This document shows positions 42,583 to 51,911 of a DNA stretch of 64,000 bases, in pieces. Source of the stretch: Nocardia aurantiaca (GTDB lineage Bacteria > Actinomycetota > Actinomycetes > Mycobacteriales > Mycobacteriaceae); contig NZ_WMBB01000003.1 of assembly GCF_009708175.1 (NCBI RefSeq), forward strand, positions 62,001-126,000. Reading direction: 5' to 3'. The stretch's first letter is position 1, and the number at the start of each line of letters is the position of its first letter. The notes beneath the pieces were generated by a model that had not been told where the DNA came from, did not search any database, and was given only the letters and a program-made list of their open reading frames with translations. The translations under genes and the position numbers were made by a program.

Positions 42583-43488
42583 TCAGGGACGCTCGTGGGA
42601 GCCGTCGATCCGACCCCGCCCGTGCGCGCGGGCGGCGGCGGGCAGCAGCAGCGGTTCGGCGAATCGCCAGATCTGCTCGGCGGCATCGAACTCCAGCGAC
42701 ACCGCCGAGCCCGGGCTTCCCGCCCAGCGTTCCGGAACGGGCGTGCCAGGCCAGGTGTGGCCACCGCCGAATACCGTCCACTCCGATACCACGGTGCCGC
42801 CGATTCCGTGGCTCACCGTGGTGCGGCTCGACCGGTCGGTGGTGACGGTCTCGCCCGGACCGGTGCAGCCGTCGAGCTCGCGCCAGTGCTGCGCCGATTC
42901 CGCCAATCCTCTTGTGCGACCGAGCGATTCGCCATTCGGACCGGTGCGCCGCGAGTGGCCGCCGGCGATCGGCACCACCGGGTCGGCGTCGCCGTTGATG
43001 AGCATGGCCGACACCGCGTATCCGGGCCGGATCCCGGTGAGCGCCTCCGGCAGCCCGCCCGCCACGGCCGCGAACACCGCGACCCGATCGCCGGCCTCCA
43101 GCGCCATTCGGTGGGACATGAACGCGCCGTTGGAGATGCCGGTCACCACCGCGCAGTCGCCTCGCGTATCGAATCGCTCCGCACACCAGTCGATCACGGC
43201 GCGGAGAAAGGCGACATCGTCCACGCCCTCCTCGTCGGCCGTCGTGACTCCGCGGCCATCGGCCCAACAGCCGCCCCACCCGTCCGGGTAGACGACGCCG
43301 ATCCCCCATTCGTCGGCATACCGCGCGAAGCTGGTCCAGTCGTACATGAGCCGCTCGGTCGTCGACGGGCCCTGATTTCCGTGCAGTGCCAGCACCAGTG
43401 GCGCGTTCGCCCGATTCGGCGGTCGCACACCGAAGGTCCGGTTCAGACCATCGATGCGCAGCACGCCCTCGATCAATTCAGTGGCCAC
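42583..43488 (-). CDS. LpqC/PHB-depolymerase-type esterase
   Basis: This 301-residue alpha/beta hydrolase has LVLALHGNQG as oxyanion region, the nucleophile S119 in GISNGAFMSHRM, an acid in INGDADPVVP, and the histidine in GGGHTWPG. The family includes polyhydroxybutyrate depolymerases, feruloyl esterases and mycobacterial LpqC. No signal peptide or lipobox is present, so the protein seems cytoplasmic, unlike LpqC. The substrate is unclear. It lies 15 bases downstream of a GNAT gene in the same direction and may be cotranscribed with it. Confidence 0.85.
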   Translation of the reverse strand: MATELIEGVLRIDGLNRTFGVRPPNRANAPLVLALHGNQGPSTTERLMYDWTSFARYADEWGIGVVYPDGWGGCWADGRGVTTADEEGVDDVAFLRAVIDWCAERFDTRGDCAVVTGISNGAFMSHRMALEAGDRVAVFAAVAGGLPEALTGIRPGYAVSAMLINGDADPVVPIAGGHSRRTGPNGESLGRTRGLAESAQHWRELDGCTGPGETVTTDRSSRTTVSHGIGGTVVSEWTVFGGGHTWPGTPVPERWAGSPGSAVSLEFDAAEQIWRFAEPLLLPAAARAHGRGRIDGSHERP

Positions 43489-43506
43489 GATTACCCTTTC
43501 GGCGAA

Positions 43507-44322
43507 TCATTCGAAGGCGTAGCGAACCTCGTCGGCGACGGCCTCGAAGCCGATCGCGCGGTAGATCTTGTTCGAGGTCGGATTGGCGATATCGGTGTAG
43601 AGGCAGACCTCGTCCCCGGCCGCCCGCAGCATGCGGGAGACCTCCGCGACCAGCGCCGAGGCATGGCCACGCCCGCGGGTCTGCGGTGGCGTGTAGACCG
43701 GCCCGATCCGGGCCCAGCCGTCAACCGGGACCTGATGCGCGGCCAGTCCGACCGGTCGGCCGTCAGCCTCCCATAACCAGTAGCGCCCAGCCACGATGCG
43801 GGCACGAATCGCCGCTTCGCTCATCGCCAGGTGGGCCTCGCCCAATTCACGAGCCATATCCGCGAGCCAGGCCCGGCACAGCGCGATATCGGCTTCGGTG
43901 GCGCGACGGGCCGAGCCGGAGGCGGCGGGCATTCGCAGCTGGCCGAGCCGATACAGCCGCGATCCGGGTTCGGCGCGATAGGTATTGCCGCGCAACACAC
44001 TCCAGTTCGCGGCGAACGGCCGGGCCACGTTCTCGGGACCGTGCACGTCATCGATACGCGGCACGAGTTCGGCGAATCTCGTCACCAGCGTCGGCACCGC
44101 GCCGATGGGCACATCCCCCAGCCACACTCCGCGTCGGCCCGTTCGCATGGCAACGCCGACAACATCATCCGCGTGCACCGAAGCGAAATACGACGGCGCG
44201 TCGGCGATCGCGAGCCCGCTGATCTCATTGTTCACCGCGGTCGACAACGCCGTGTGCCGCAACGGATCACGTCTCAGAAATCCGGCCACCCGCTCCCGGA
44301 ACTCCACCGGATCACTGGTCAT
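43507..44322 (-). CDS. GNAT-family acetyltransferase
   Basis: The protein has 271 residues. An N-terminal half (about 1-135) is a degenerate GNAT fold, and the C-terminal half has RIGPVYTPPQTRGRGHASALVAEVSRMLR (acetyl-CoA loop) and LYTDIANPTSNKIYRAIGF. The two-domain layout is common in actinomycete acetyltransferases such as Eis-unrelated GNAT proteins of unknown substrate. The start is uncertain: ATG 44322 (MTSDPVEF) is used, while a GTG four codons upstream at 44334 is also possible. The upstream region is about 360 bases with no assigned gene. Confidence 0.82.
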   Translation of the reverse strand: MTSDPVEFRERVAGFLRRDPLRHTALSTAVNNEISGLAIADAPSYFASVHADDVVGVAMRTGRRGVWLGDVPIGAVPTLVTRFAELVPRIDDVHGPENVARPFAANWSVLRGNTYRAEPGSRLYRLGQLRMPAASGSARRATEADIALCRAWLADMARELGEAHLAMSEAAIRARIVAGRYWLWEADGRPVGLAAHQVPVDGWARIGPVYTPPQTRGRGHASALVAEVSRMLRAAGDEVCLYTDIANPTSNKIYRAIGFEAVADEVRYAFE

Positions 44323-44679
44323 CTCCACCCGCACCCACCCAAATTAGCCCGGCGAACCGCAGGTCACAACGCAAATGGTCCGGCGGTTGCAGAATCCCGG
44401 AAACGACCAGCACGAGCCCAAATCTGATACGCGTGTCTCAGCGTCCAGGCTGCCCGCAGGGCGTTGAGGCCGCCGGGATGGTTTACGACGCGGTAGCCCC
44501 GCCGCACGAATTCGATGCGCCCGCCGCCTCGGTTTCGAGGATCCGGCCAACCGAGTTTCGACCATTCACCGATGGCTCGGTCGCACCGCCCTACTCGATG
44601 GTGCGACGTCGGGTCCGCCTATGCGAAAGCGATCGGCAGAAGAAACCTGTCGGGGGCCGGTCCCGGTCGGTCTGGTTGG

Positions 44680-45123
44680 ATGGGCGCGGTGACCAGCGTT
44701 CCCTTCCGATTGATCGGCGACCAGCGCATGGACCGGGTGATGCCGGCCTGGGCCGAGCACTACCCGCCGTTCGACACGGTGGTGGGCTACTCGGATCTGG
44801 GACACGCCTTCCTCATGAGCAGCCGAACCGGCGAGTACGGAATCCTCGATCCCTACAGCCCCGGCGTGAAGGCCTACGGCGTCTTCACCGAGGTCACCGA
44901 CTTCGTCACCCGGGTCCTGTTCGACCCGAGCGTCATCACCTACGTGCTCCAGCCGGGGCACGTCGCCGACATCCGTCGCCGCCTGGGCCTCCTCGCCGAC
45001 GACGAGGTCTACATCGCCACGCCGTATCCGTTCCTCGGCGGCTCGGAAACCCCCGACGCCTATCAAAAGGGCGGCGTCTGGGTCTTCTTCGATCTGGTGG
45101 CCCAGGCCCACGGCCTGGAGTGA
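44680..45123 (+). CDS. Tdi1/DUF1851-like protein
   Basis: The protein has 147 residues. The end reads DDEVYIATPYPFLGGSE then GGVWVFFDLVAQAHGLE, which fits the C-terminal part of DUF1851/T6SS immunity protein Tdi1-type proteins, where an aromatic-rich strand and a LGG motif precede a helix ending in LAQ. The N-terminal GYSDLGHAFLMSSRTGEYGILDPYSPGVKAYG is also consistent. These proteins often protect against a toxin, but no toxin gene is next to it. ATG 44680 is used; GTG 44689 is nearly as good. Confidence 0.6.
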   Translation: MGAVTSVPFRLIGDQRMDRVMPAWAEHYPPFDTVVGYSDLGHAFLMSSRTGEYGILDPYSPGVKAYGVFTEVTDFVTRVLFDPSVITYVLQPGHVADIRRRLGLLADDEVYIATPYPFLGGSETPDAYQKGGVWVFFDLVAQAHGLE

Positions 45124-45317
45124 TCCCCGACGAGCCGGCGCAGGCGGAGGACGCCGCCATCTGCCGGATCCGCCACGTCGCCTGGCGCCGCGGCCACCGC
45201 CATCCGAGCCCACTCCTCCCAGACCGCCCTTCCCAGGCCTCCCACCTGGCCCGACCGCCGACACCCCTCTCCGGTTCGGTCGGCCCGCCGGGCCCCGATC
45301 GGTGTTAGCGTCGGGTC

Positions 45318-45710
45318 ATGGCGAGCCGACGCGATATGAAACATGCCGTGGTGACGGGATTCCAGCGGAGGGTGGGCAACCCGATCCTGGGCCGCCTGCC
45401 CATCCAAACCCTTCTGGAAACCACCGGCCGCAAAAGCGGCCAGCCCCGCATCACCCCCATCGGCGGCCGCCGCACCGGCGACTCCTTCTGGTTCGTCTCC
45501 GAGTTCGGCACCCGCTCCCAGTACATCCGCAATATCCAAGCCGACAACCGAGTCCGCCTCCGCCTCCACGGCCACTGGCACACCGGCACCGCTCACCTCC
45601 TCCCTGACGACGACCCCGTCGCCCGCCTCCGCTCTCTCCCGCGCGCCAACAGCGCCGCTGTCCGCGCAGTCGGCACCGACCTGATGACCGTCCGCATCGA
45701 CCTGGACTGA
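45318..45710 (+). CDS. Ddn-type (deazaflavin/F420-dependent) nitroreductase-family protein
   Basis: The protein has 130 residues. TTGRKSGQPRITPIGGRRTGDSFWFVSEFGTRSQYIRNI fits the split-barrel fold of the Ddn family, where the K-S-G and Y-I-R-N-I motifs contact the F420 phosphate and deazaflavin. Members reduce quinones or nitro compounds with F420H2. F420 is known from mycobacteria, Nocardia and relatives. The ATG at 45318 opens 23 bases after the stretch that follows the Tdi1-like gene. It converges on hutI. Confidence 0.85.
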   Translation: MASRRDMKHAVVTGFQRRVGNPILGRLPIQTLLETTGRKSGQPRITPIGGRRTGDSFWFVSEFGTRSQYIRNIQADNRVRLRLHGHWHTGTAHLLPDDDPVARLRSLPRANSAAVRAVGTDLMTVRIDLD

Positions 45711-45713
45711 GCG

Positions 45714-46901
45714 CTACTCGTGCCGTCCGGTCACCGGTTTGCCGTGGCGCCAGACGGACCAGGTGAGGGGGATGCCGGGGCGGTAGGCGAGGTGGATGGC
45801 GGAGGGGGCGTCGAGGATGTGGATGTCGGCGGCGGAGTCGGGGCGGAGGACGCCGATGGCGCCGGGGGCGGTGAGGTCGTGGGCGAGGGATTGGGCGGCG
45901 CCCGCGGTGGCGGCGTAGAGGGCTTCGGGGAGGGACAGGCCCATCTGGAGGACCGCGGTGGTGACGCAGAAGGCCATCGAGGTGGTGTAGGAGCTGCCGG
46001 GGTTGGTGTTGGTGGCCAGGGCTATTCGGGCGCCGGCGTCGAGGAGGCGGCGGGCGGGGGCGAGGGGTTGGCGGGTGCAGAGATCGCAGGCGGGGAGCAG
46101 GGTCGCGACGGTGGTGGAGACGGCGAGGGCGTCGATGTCGGCGGCGGTGAGGTGGGTGCAATGGTCGACGCTGGCGGCGCCGTGCTGGACGGCGAGCTGG
46201 ACGCCAGGACCGGGGGCCAGTTGATTGCCGTGGACGCGCAGGCCCAGGCCGGCGGCGCGGCCCGCTTCCAGCACCCGGGCGGATTGAGCGGCGTCGAAAG
46301 CGCCTGTCTCGCAGAAGACATCGATCCAGCGGACATGGGGGGCCACGGCGTCGAGCATGACGCCGCAGACCAGGTCCAGGTAGTCGGCGGCCGAGAGTTC
46401 GGGTGGGACCACATGGGCGCCGAGGAAGGTGACCTCGTCGGCGACCTCGGCAGCCAGTACGGCGCAGCGCTTTTCATCGGCGACGGTGAGGCCGTAGCCG
46501 GTCTTGGTTTCCAGGTAGGTGGTGCCCTGGCGGAGGGCTTCGGCGCGCAGGCGGCGAAGGTTGGCGGCGAGCGTGTCGTCGGTGGCGGCACGCGTGGCCT
46601 CGACGGTGGTCCGGATTCCGCCTGCGGAGTATGGGGTTCCGCTCATGCGGGCGCCGAACTCCGCCGTCCGGTCACCGGCGAAGACCAGGTGGGTATGACT
46701 GTCCACCCAGCCGGGTAGGACGGCGCGGCCGCCGACATCGACGCGGTGATCGGCGGCGGGGGCGGTGGCGGTGGGGCCGATCCAGCTCACCCGGTCATTC
46801 TCGATGACCAGTGCGGCATCGTTCAGGGCACCGAATTCCTCTGTGTTGGTGGTGAGTTCGCCGATTCCGGTGATGACCGTGGCTTTCGGGTTCACTGCCA
46901 T
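45714..46901 (-). CDS. hutI: Imidazolonepropionase
   Basis: The protein has 395 residues and catalyses the third step of histidine degradation, opening imidazolone-propionate to N-formimino-glutamate. It is an amidohydrolase with the metal motif DSHTHLVFAGDR, and LETKTGYGLT, VHGNQLAPGPG, DHCTHL and TNTNPGSS typical of HutI. The start MAVNPKATV overlaps the end of hutF by ten bases, so the two are coupled. It is the last gene of the hut operon as transcribed on the minus strand. Confidence 0.95.
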   Translation of the reverse strand: MAVNPKATVITGIGELTTNTEEFGALNDAALVIENDRVSWIGPTATAPAADHRVDVGGRAVLPGWVDSHTHLVFAGDRTAEFGARMSGTPYSAGGIRTTVEATRAATDDTLAANLRRLRAEALRQGTTYLETKTGYGLTVADEKRCAVLAAEVADEVTFLGAHVVPPELSAADYLDLVCGVMLDAVAPHVRWIDVFCETGAFDAAQSARVLEAGRAAGLGLRVHGNQLAPGPGVQLAVQHGAASVDHCTHLTAADIDALAVSTTVATLLPACDLCTRQPLAPARRLLDAGARIALATNTNPGSSYTTSMAFCVTTAVLQMGLSLPEALYAATAGAAQSLAHDLTAPGAIGVLRPDSAADIHILDAPSAIHLAYRPGIPLTWSVWRHGKPVTGRHE

Positions 46902-48196
46902 AGCGCTCCGATCTCGGCGTCGAGGGCGGCGGCCACGTCGCCGAGAGTGCGGTGCGCGCGGTCGCGGACCATCCAGCGGCCCGCGATCATCACGTCGGTG
47001 ACATCGGATGCCGTTGCCGCGAACAGGATTCCAGCTCCGTCCACACCCGCGGTGCGCGGCGACATGGTGTCCACGCAGACCAGATCGGCATCCCGGCCGG
47101 GTGCGATGGCGCCCAGGTTCGTCCACCCCGACGCGGCATGTGCGGTAGCCGCGGACAGCAATTCGGTGGTGCCGAATCGACCCCGCCGACCGCTGGCGAG
47201 TCGTTCGTGCAGTTCCAGGGCGCGCACCTCGAACCACGGATCGATGACGGACTGATCATCACTGCCGAGGGCCAGGCGCGCACCCGCATCGGCCAGCGCG
47301 CGGGCGGGGCCGATGCCGTCGCCCAGATCGGCTTCGGTGCTGGGACACAGGCAGACGCAGCAGCTCGCGAGCTCGGTGATGTCACCGGGGGTGAGGTGGG
47401 TGGCATGCACCGCCACCGTACGCGAAGTGAGAGCTCCTACGGCAGAAAGCAATTCGGCCGGCGTGCAGCCGTGGACAGCACGACACTCCTCGTTTTCCAG
47501 CGGCTGTTCGGACACATGGACATGCAGTGGCCGGTCGCCGGCACCCCGAACCACGGCGGGCAACTGGTCGGCGGGAACGGCGCGCACCGAATGGATCGCC
47601 GCGCCGACGCGCACCAATTCTCCCGCCGGATCGAATGATTCGAGCCGACGCGCCCAGGCCTCGGCGTCACCGTCGTCGAACCGCTGCTGCACGCCGGACG
47701 TGGGCTGACCGAATCCCCCTGCCAGATAACACACATCGAGCAGGGTCAGCCGAATCCCCGCATCGGCGGCCGCCGCGACCAGTGCATGCGAGAACTCATG
47801 GGGATCGGCGTACCGCTGCCCGTGCACCGAATGATGCAGGTAGTGGAACTCGGCGACACTGGTGTAGCCGGCCCGCACCATCTCCGCGTACGCGGCCCGG
47901 GCCAGCCGGTAGTAGGAATCCGGCTCCAACCTCCCCGCCACCGCGTACATGCGTTCCCGCCAGGTCCACAAGCTCCCGCGATCCGTCTGCGTCCGCCCGC
48001 GCAGCGCCCGATGGAAAGCGTGCGAGTGCACATTCGCGAACCCCGGCACAACCATGCCGGACAGCACTGTCCCACAGGGCTTCTCATCGCTCGAGACGGC
48101 CACGATGACGCCCTCGGCCACGTCGACGCGAACCCGCTCCGCGATCCCCGAGGGCAGCCACGCCTGAGGGAACCAGTAGCTGCGCACCTCGGGCAT
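46892..48196 (-). CDS. hutF: N-formimino-L-glutamate deiminase
   Basis: The protein has 434 residues and converts N-formimino-glutamate to N-formyl-glutamate and ammonia. Amidohydrolase motifs are GFANVHSHAFHRALRGR, LHVHVSEQ, HATHL and ALGSDDQSVIDPW. This is the deiminase branch of the Hut pathway, which needs an N-formylglutamate amidohydrolase (HutG or FolD-like) for the last step; none is seen here. The start at 48196 (MPEVRSYWF) is set by family alignment. An in-frame GTG at 48304 has AGAGAGGTGTGCG before it and would add 36 residues, so the true start is open. Confidence 0.92.
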   Translation of the reverse strand: MPEVRSYWFPQAWLPSGIAERVRVDVAEGVIVAVSSDEKPCGTVLSGMVVPGFANVHSHAFHRALRGRTQTDRGSLWTWRERMYAVAGRLEPDSYYRLARAAYAEMVRAGYTSVAEFHYLHHSVHGQRYADPHEFSHALVAAAADAGIRLTLLDVCYLAGGFGQPTSGVQQRFDDGDAEAWARRLESFDPAGELVRVGAAIHSVRAVPADQLPAVVRGAGDRPLHVHVSEQPLENEECRAVHGCTPAELLSAVGALTSRTVAVHATHLTPGDITELASCCVCLCPSTEADLGDGIGPARALADAGARLALGSDDQSVIDPWFEVRALELHERLASGRRGRFGTTELLSAATAHAASGWTNLGAIAPGRDADLVCVDTMSPRTAGVDGAGILFAATASDVTDVMIAGRWMVRDRAHRTLGDVAAALDAEIGALWQ

Positions 48197-48358
48197 GAGC
48201 GCAGCAGCGCGGATCCCGAAGCCGGAATCACGGCCTTCGATGCCGCCGTGGACCGGGTCGAGAGGTGTCACCGCCTCGACCGGCCTCGGCCCGAGCATCT
48301 TCACCGCACACCTCTCTCGGCCGCTCACTCGGCCAGACTCCGCCAGGTCCCCATCGAT

Positions 48359-50008
48359 TCAGCGCTCCCACAGTGGAATTCGGATATTGTTGGCGCGGGC
48401 GACCGATTCGGCGTCCTGGTATCCGGCGTCCACATGTCGCAGCACCCCCGTGGCGGGGTCATTGGTGAGGACGCGGTCGATCTTCCGCGCGGCCAGGGGC
48501 GTGCCGTCGGCGACGGTCACCTGGCCAGCGTGGATGGAGCGGCCGATGCCTACCCCGCCGCCGTGGTGAATGGAGACCCAGCTGGCGCCGGAGGCGGTAT
48601 TGACCAGGGCGTTCAGCAGCGGCCAGTCGGCGATGGCATCGGAGCCGTCGGCCATGGATTCGGTCTCGCGGTACGGCGAGGCGACCGAGCCGCAATCGAG
48701 GTGGTCCCGGCCGATGACGATGGGAGCGGAAACCTCTCCGCGGGAGACCAACTCGTTGAAGCGCAGTCCCGCGGCCCGGCGTTCGCCGTAGCCGAGCCAG
48801 CAGATGCGGGCGGGAAGGCCCTGGAACGCGACCCGATCTCCGGCCAGACGGATCCAGCGCGCGAGGGATTCGTGTTCGGGGAACAAGTCGAGGATGGCGC
48901 GGTCGGTGGCGGCGATATCCGCCGGGTCGCCGGAGAGCGCCACCCAGCGGAACGGCCCCTTGCCCGCACAGAAGAGGGGCCGAATATAGGCGGGGACGAA
49001 GCCGGGGAAGTCGAAGGCGCGCTCATATCCGGCCAGCTTCGCCTCGCCGCGAATGGAGTTGCCGTAGTCGAAGACCTCCGCGCCGCGATCCATGAACCCG
49101 ACCATCGCACCGACATGTATCGCCATGGAATCCCGTGCGCGACGCGTGAATTCGTCGGGCTTCCGCCCCGCGTAGTCGTCCCAGTCCGCCAGGGCCACAC
49201 CGATCGGCAGATACCTCAGCGGGTCGTGCGCGGAGGTCTGGTCGGTGACGATATCCACCTCGATCTCCCGGCGCAGCAGCTCCGGGAGCACCTCGGCGGC
49301 ATTGCCGATGAGTCCCACCGACAGCGGACGCCGTGCCGCCTTGGCGGCCAGCACGCGAGCCAGCGCGTCATCGAGATCGTCGGCGATCTCGTCCAGATAC
49401 CGGGTCTCGACCCGCCGGCGCGCATGCCGTGGATTGCATTCGATACACAGCGCCGCACCGCCGTTCATGGTGACCGCCAGCGGTTGCGCCCCGCCCATGC
49501 CGCCCAGGCCGGCGGTGAGTGTGAGGGTTCCGGCGAGGCTGCCGCCGAATCGCTTGGCCGCCACCGCCGCGAAGGTCTCGTAGGTCCCCTGCAGAATACC
49601 CTGCGTGCCGATGTAGATCCAGGACCCGGCGGTCATCTGCCCGTACATCGTCAGTCCGGCCGCTTCCAGTCGCCGGAATTCCGGCCAATTCGCCCAGTCC
49701 GGCACCAGATTCGAGTTGGCGATGAGCACCCGCGGCGCCCACTCGTGGGTGCGCAGCACGCCGACCGGCTTACCGGATTGGACCAGCAGCGTCTCATCCT
49801 CGCGCAGGTCGACCAGGGTGCGGGCGATGGCATCGAAGCTGGCCCAGTCCCGGGCCGCCTTGCCGGTCCCGCCGTAGACGACCAGATCCTCGGGCCGCTC
49901 GGCCACCTCCGGATCCAGATTGTTGTGCAGCATGCGCCACGCCGCTTCGGCCTGCCAGTTGCGGGCGGTGAGCGCGCCGCCGCGTGCGGCTCGGACGGTT
50001 CGGGTCAT
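48359..50008 (-). CDS. hutU: Urocanate hydratase
   Basis: The protein has 549 residues, about the usual 550 length, and adds water to urocanate to give imidazolonepropionate using tightly bound NAD. Typical stretches are [63 protein letters not shown] (NAD loop) and YAGRKPDEF. The C-terminal [15 protein letters not shown] is also diagnostic. The ATG at 50008 overlaps the stop of hutH (ATGA). The gap to hutF, about 160 bases, is the only loose junction in the operon. Confidence 0.97.
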   Translation of the reverse strand: MTRTVRAARGGALTARNWQAEAAWRMLHNNLDPEVAERPEDLVVYGGTGKAARDWASFDAIARTLVDLREDETLLVQSGKPVGVLRTHEWAPRVLIANSNLVPDWANWPEFRRLEAAGLTMYGQMTAGSWIYIGTQGILQGTYETFAAVAAKRFGGSLAGTLTLTAGLGGMGGAQPLAVTMNGGAALCIECNPRHARRRVETRYLDEIADDLDDALARVLAAKAARRPLSVGLIGNAAEVLPELLRREIEVDIVTDQTSAHDPLRYLPIGVALADWDDYAGRKPDEFTRRARDSMAIHVGAMVGFMDRGAEVFDYGNSIRGEAKLAGYERAFDFPGFVPAYIRPLFCAGKGPFRWVALSGDPADIAATDRAILDLFPEHESLARWIRLAGDRVAFQGLPARICWLGYGERRAAGLRFNELVSRGEVSAPIVIGRDHLDCGSVASPYRETESMADGSDAIADWPLLNALVNTASGASWVSIHHGGGVGIGRSIHAGQVTVADGTPLAARKIDRVLTNDPATGVLRHVDAGYQDAESVARANNIRIPLWER

Positions 50009-51549
50009 GACGAAACCTCCGTGTCGAGAAGGTGATCCGCCGCCCCCGACCGCACCAGGTCGACGACAGCGGCGATATCCGGTGCGAGATGGCGGTCGGG
50101 CCCCGGTCCCGGCACCCGGGTCCGCACCAGATCCCGCAGCGCACCCGTGACCGGAGCGGGTCGCAGGGGCTCCCGGAAGTCCAAGGCCCGTGCGGCGGTG
50201 ATCAATTCGATGGCGAGCACCGTCGTCAACCCGTCCACCGCGCGCCGCAGCTTGCGGGCCGCCGTCCAGCCCATGGACACGTGGTCCTCCTGCATGGCAC
50301 TGGACGGAATGGAGTCCACCGAGGCCGGCACCGCGCATCGTTTCAGCTCCGACACCGCCCCGGCCTGCGTGTACTGCGCGATCATGTAGCCGGAGTCCAC
50401 GCCGGGATCCGCCGCCAGGAACGCGGGCAGCCCATGCGATCGATGCACGTCCAGCATCCGGTCGGTGCGCCGCTCGGCAATGCCGGCCACATCGGCGATG
50501 GCGATGGCCAGGAAGTCCAGCACATAGCCGATGGGCGCACCGTGGAAGTTGCCGTTGGATTCCACCCGGCCGTCGGCCAGGACGACGGGATTGTCTATGG
50601 CGGAACGCAATTCACGCTCGGCAACGGTCTCGGCATGGTCCAGGGTGTCCCGCGCCGCACCGTGCACCTGCGGCGCGCACCGCAGCGAATACGCGTCCTG
50701 CACCCGTGGACAGTCGTCGCCCCGGTGGCTGGCCACGATCTCCGACCCGGCCAGCGCCGCCCGCATGCGCGCCGCCGACACCGCCTGCCCGGGATGCGGC
50801 CGCAGCTCCTGCAGATCCGCCGCGAACACCCGGTCGGTGCCCAGCTGCGCCTCGACGCTCATGGCCGCGGTGAGGTCGGCCAGGTCGAACAGCCGCCGCA
50901 GATCCTCGATGGCCAGCACCAGCATGCCCAGCATGCCGTCGGTGCCATTGGTGAGCGCCAGGCCCTCCTTCTCCGCCAGGGTGATCGGGGTCAGTCCGTG
51001 CTCGGCCAGCGCCGGTGCGATCGGGCGCGGACCGTCGGGTCCGAGCACGTCGCCCTCGCCCATGAGCGCCAGCGCCACGGCCGCCAGCGGGGCCAGATCC
51101 CCCGAGCAACCCAGCGAACCGTATTCCGGCACAACCGGAATCAGCCCGCTGTCCAGCAGTCCGGCCAGCACCCGCGCGGTCTCGGGCCGCACCCCGGTGT
51201 GCCCGGACAGGAGGGTGCGCAGCCGCAGCAGCATCATGGCCCGCACCACCTCGGCCTCGACCGGAGCGCCGGCCCCGGCGGCGTGTGAGCGAATCAGCGA
51301 GCGCTGCAGGTCGGTTCGCCGATCCGCCGGAATGTGCCGCAGCGCCAGTGCCCCGAACCCGGTGGACACGCCGTAGACCGGCCGGTCGCTGTGCGCCAGC
51401 TCGTCGATGTGCCGACGCACCCGCGCCAGCTCCGCCAGCGCGTCGGCGTCCAGTTCGACCCGCGCCCCGCGCCGGGCCACGGCCACCACCGCCGCCCGCG
51501 TCAGCGGTCCCGCGCCCACCGGCACCCGTTCGGTTCCGATTCGCGTCAT
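50005..51549 (-). CDS. hutH: Histidine ammonia-lyase
   Basis: The protein has 514 residues and removes ammonia from histidine to give urocanate, the first step of the Hut pathway. The MIO cofactor forms autocatalytically from three residues; here they are C148-S149-G150 in [12 protein letters not shown], rather than the Ala-Ser-Gly of many ammonia-lyases. [11 protein letters not shown] near residue 58 carries the catalytic tyrosine. The start ATG 51549 (MTRIGTERV) is used; ATG 51558 lacks a usable ribosome site. It is the first gene of the operon hutH-hutU-hutF-hutI. Confidence 0.96.
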   Translation of the reverse strand: MTRIGTERVPVGAGPLTRAAVVAVARRGARVELDADALAELARVRRHIDELAHSDRPVYGVSTGFGALALRHIPADRRTDLQRSLIRSHAAGAGAPVEAEVVRAMMLLRLRTLLSGHTGVRPETARVLAGLLDSGLIPVVPEYGSLGCSGDLAPLAAVALALMGEGDVLGPDGPRPIAPALAEHGLTPITLAEKEGLALTNGTDGMLGMLVLAIEDLRRLFDLADLTAAMSVEAQLGTDRVFAADLQELRPHPGQAVSAARMRAALAGSEIVASHRGDDCPRVQDAYSLRCAPQVHGAARDTLDHAETVAERELRSAIDNPVVLADGRVESNGNFHGAPIGYVLDFLAIAIADVAGIAERRTDRMLDVHRSHGLPAFLAADPGVDSGYMIAQYTQAGAVSELKRCAVPASVDSIPSSAMQEDHVSMGWTAARKLRRAVDGLTTVLAIELITAARALDFREPLRPAPVTGALRDLVRTRVPGPGPDRHLAPDIAAVVDLVRSGAADHLLDTEVSS

Positions 51550-51667
51550 GAACACCATTCCAGCGCTTTCGGCCGCAGAGAGCGAGCACCCACGGCCCGG
51601 TTTCGCCCGTTATTTGCCGGTCGGCGAGTCTCGACCTGCCGGAGCAGTACGGACTCGCGCCCATCCC

Positions 51668-51692
51668 CGGGCAGGCAACCGGGCCCTGCCCG
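51668..51692. promoter_or_regulatory. Inverted repeat upstream of hutH
   Basis: CGGGCAGG and CCTGCCCG form 8-bp arms around a 9-base spacer, about 120 bases before hutH. It may be an operator of the hut operon. No hut regulator gene (hutC or IclR-like) is seen nearby. Confidence 0.35.
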
Positions 51693-51911
51693 ACCATGGT
51701 CCATCGTGGCCGGAGCAGGCGGGGTATTCACCCCGTGACAGCGAGCGCGTCCGCCCGGGGCGACCCGCGCATCGGCGATCATGCGAGGCGGCGGCCCAGC
51801 CCGCAGGCGCCGACGACGCCGTCGAACGGGCGCCGGAGCGCCGCCGCGATGGTGCGCGACGTTTCGGATGAAGTCGATCGCCACGTGAGGCCGGTTGCGG
51901 GCGAGCCGAAC
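51693..51911. other. Rest of the MFS-hutH gap
   Basis: This GC-rich stretch has open frames on several strands, none with a family or a ribosome site. It probably holds part of the hut promoter and the 3' untranslated end of the MFS gene. Confidence 0.4.

Noticed and set aside
47786..50035. A 749-codon plus-strand open frame
   Set aside because: It is antisense to hutF and hutU, which are unmistakable.
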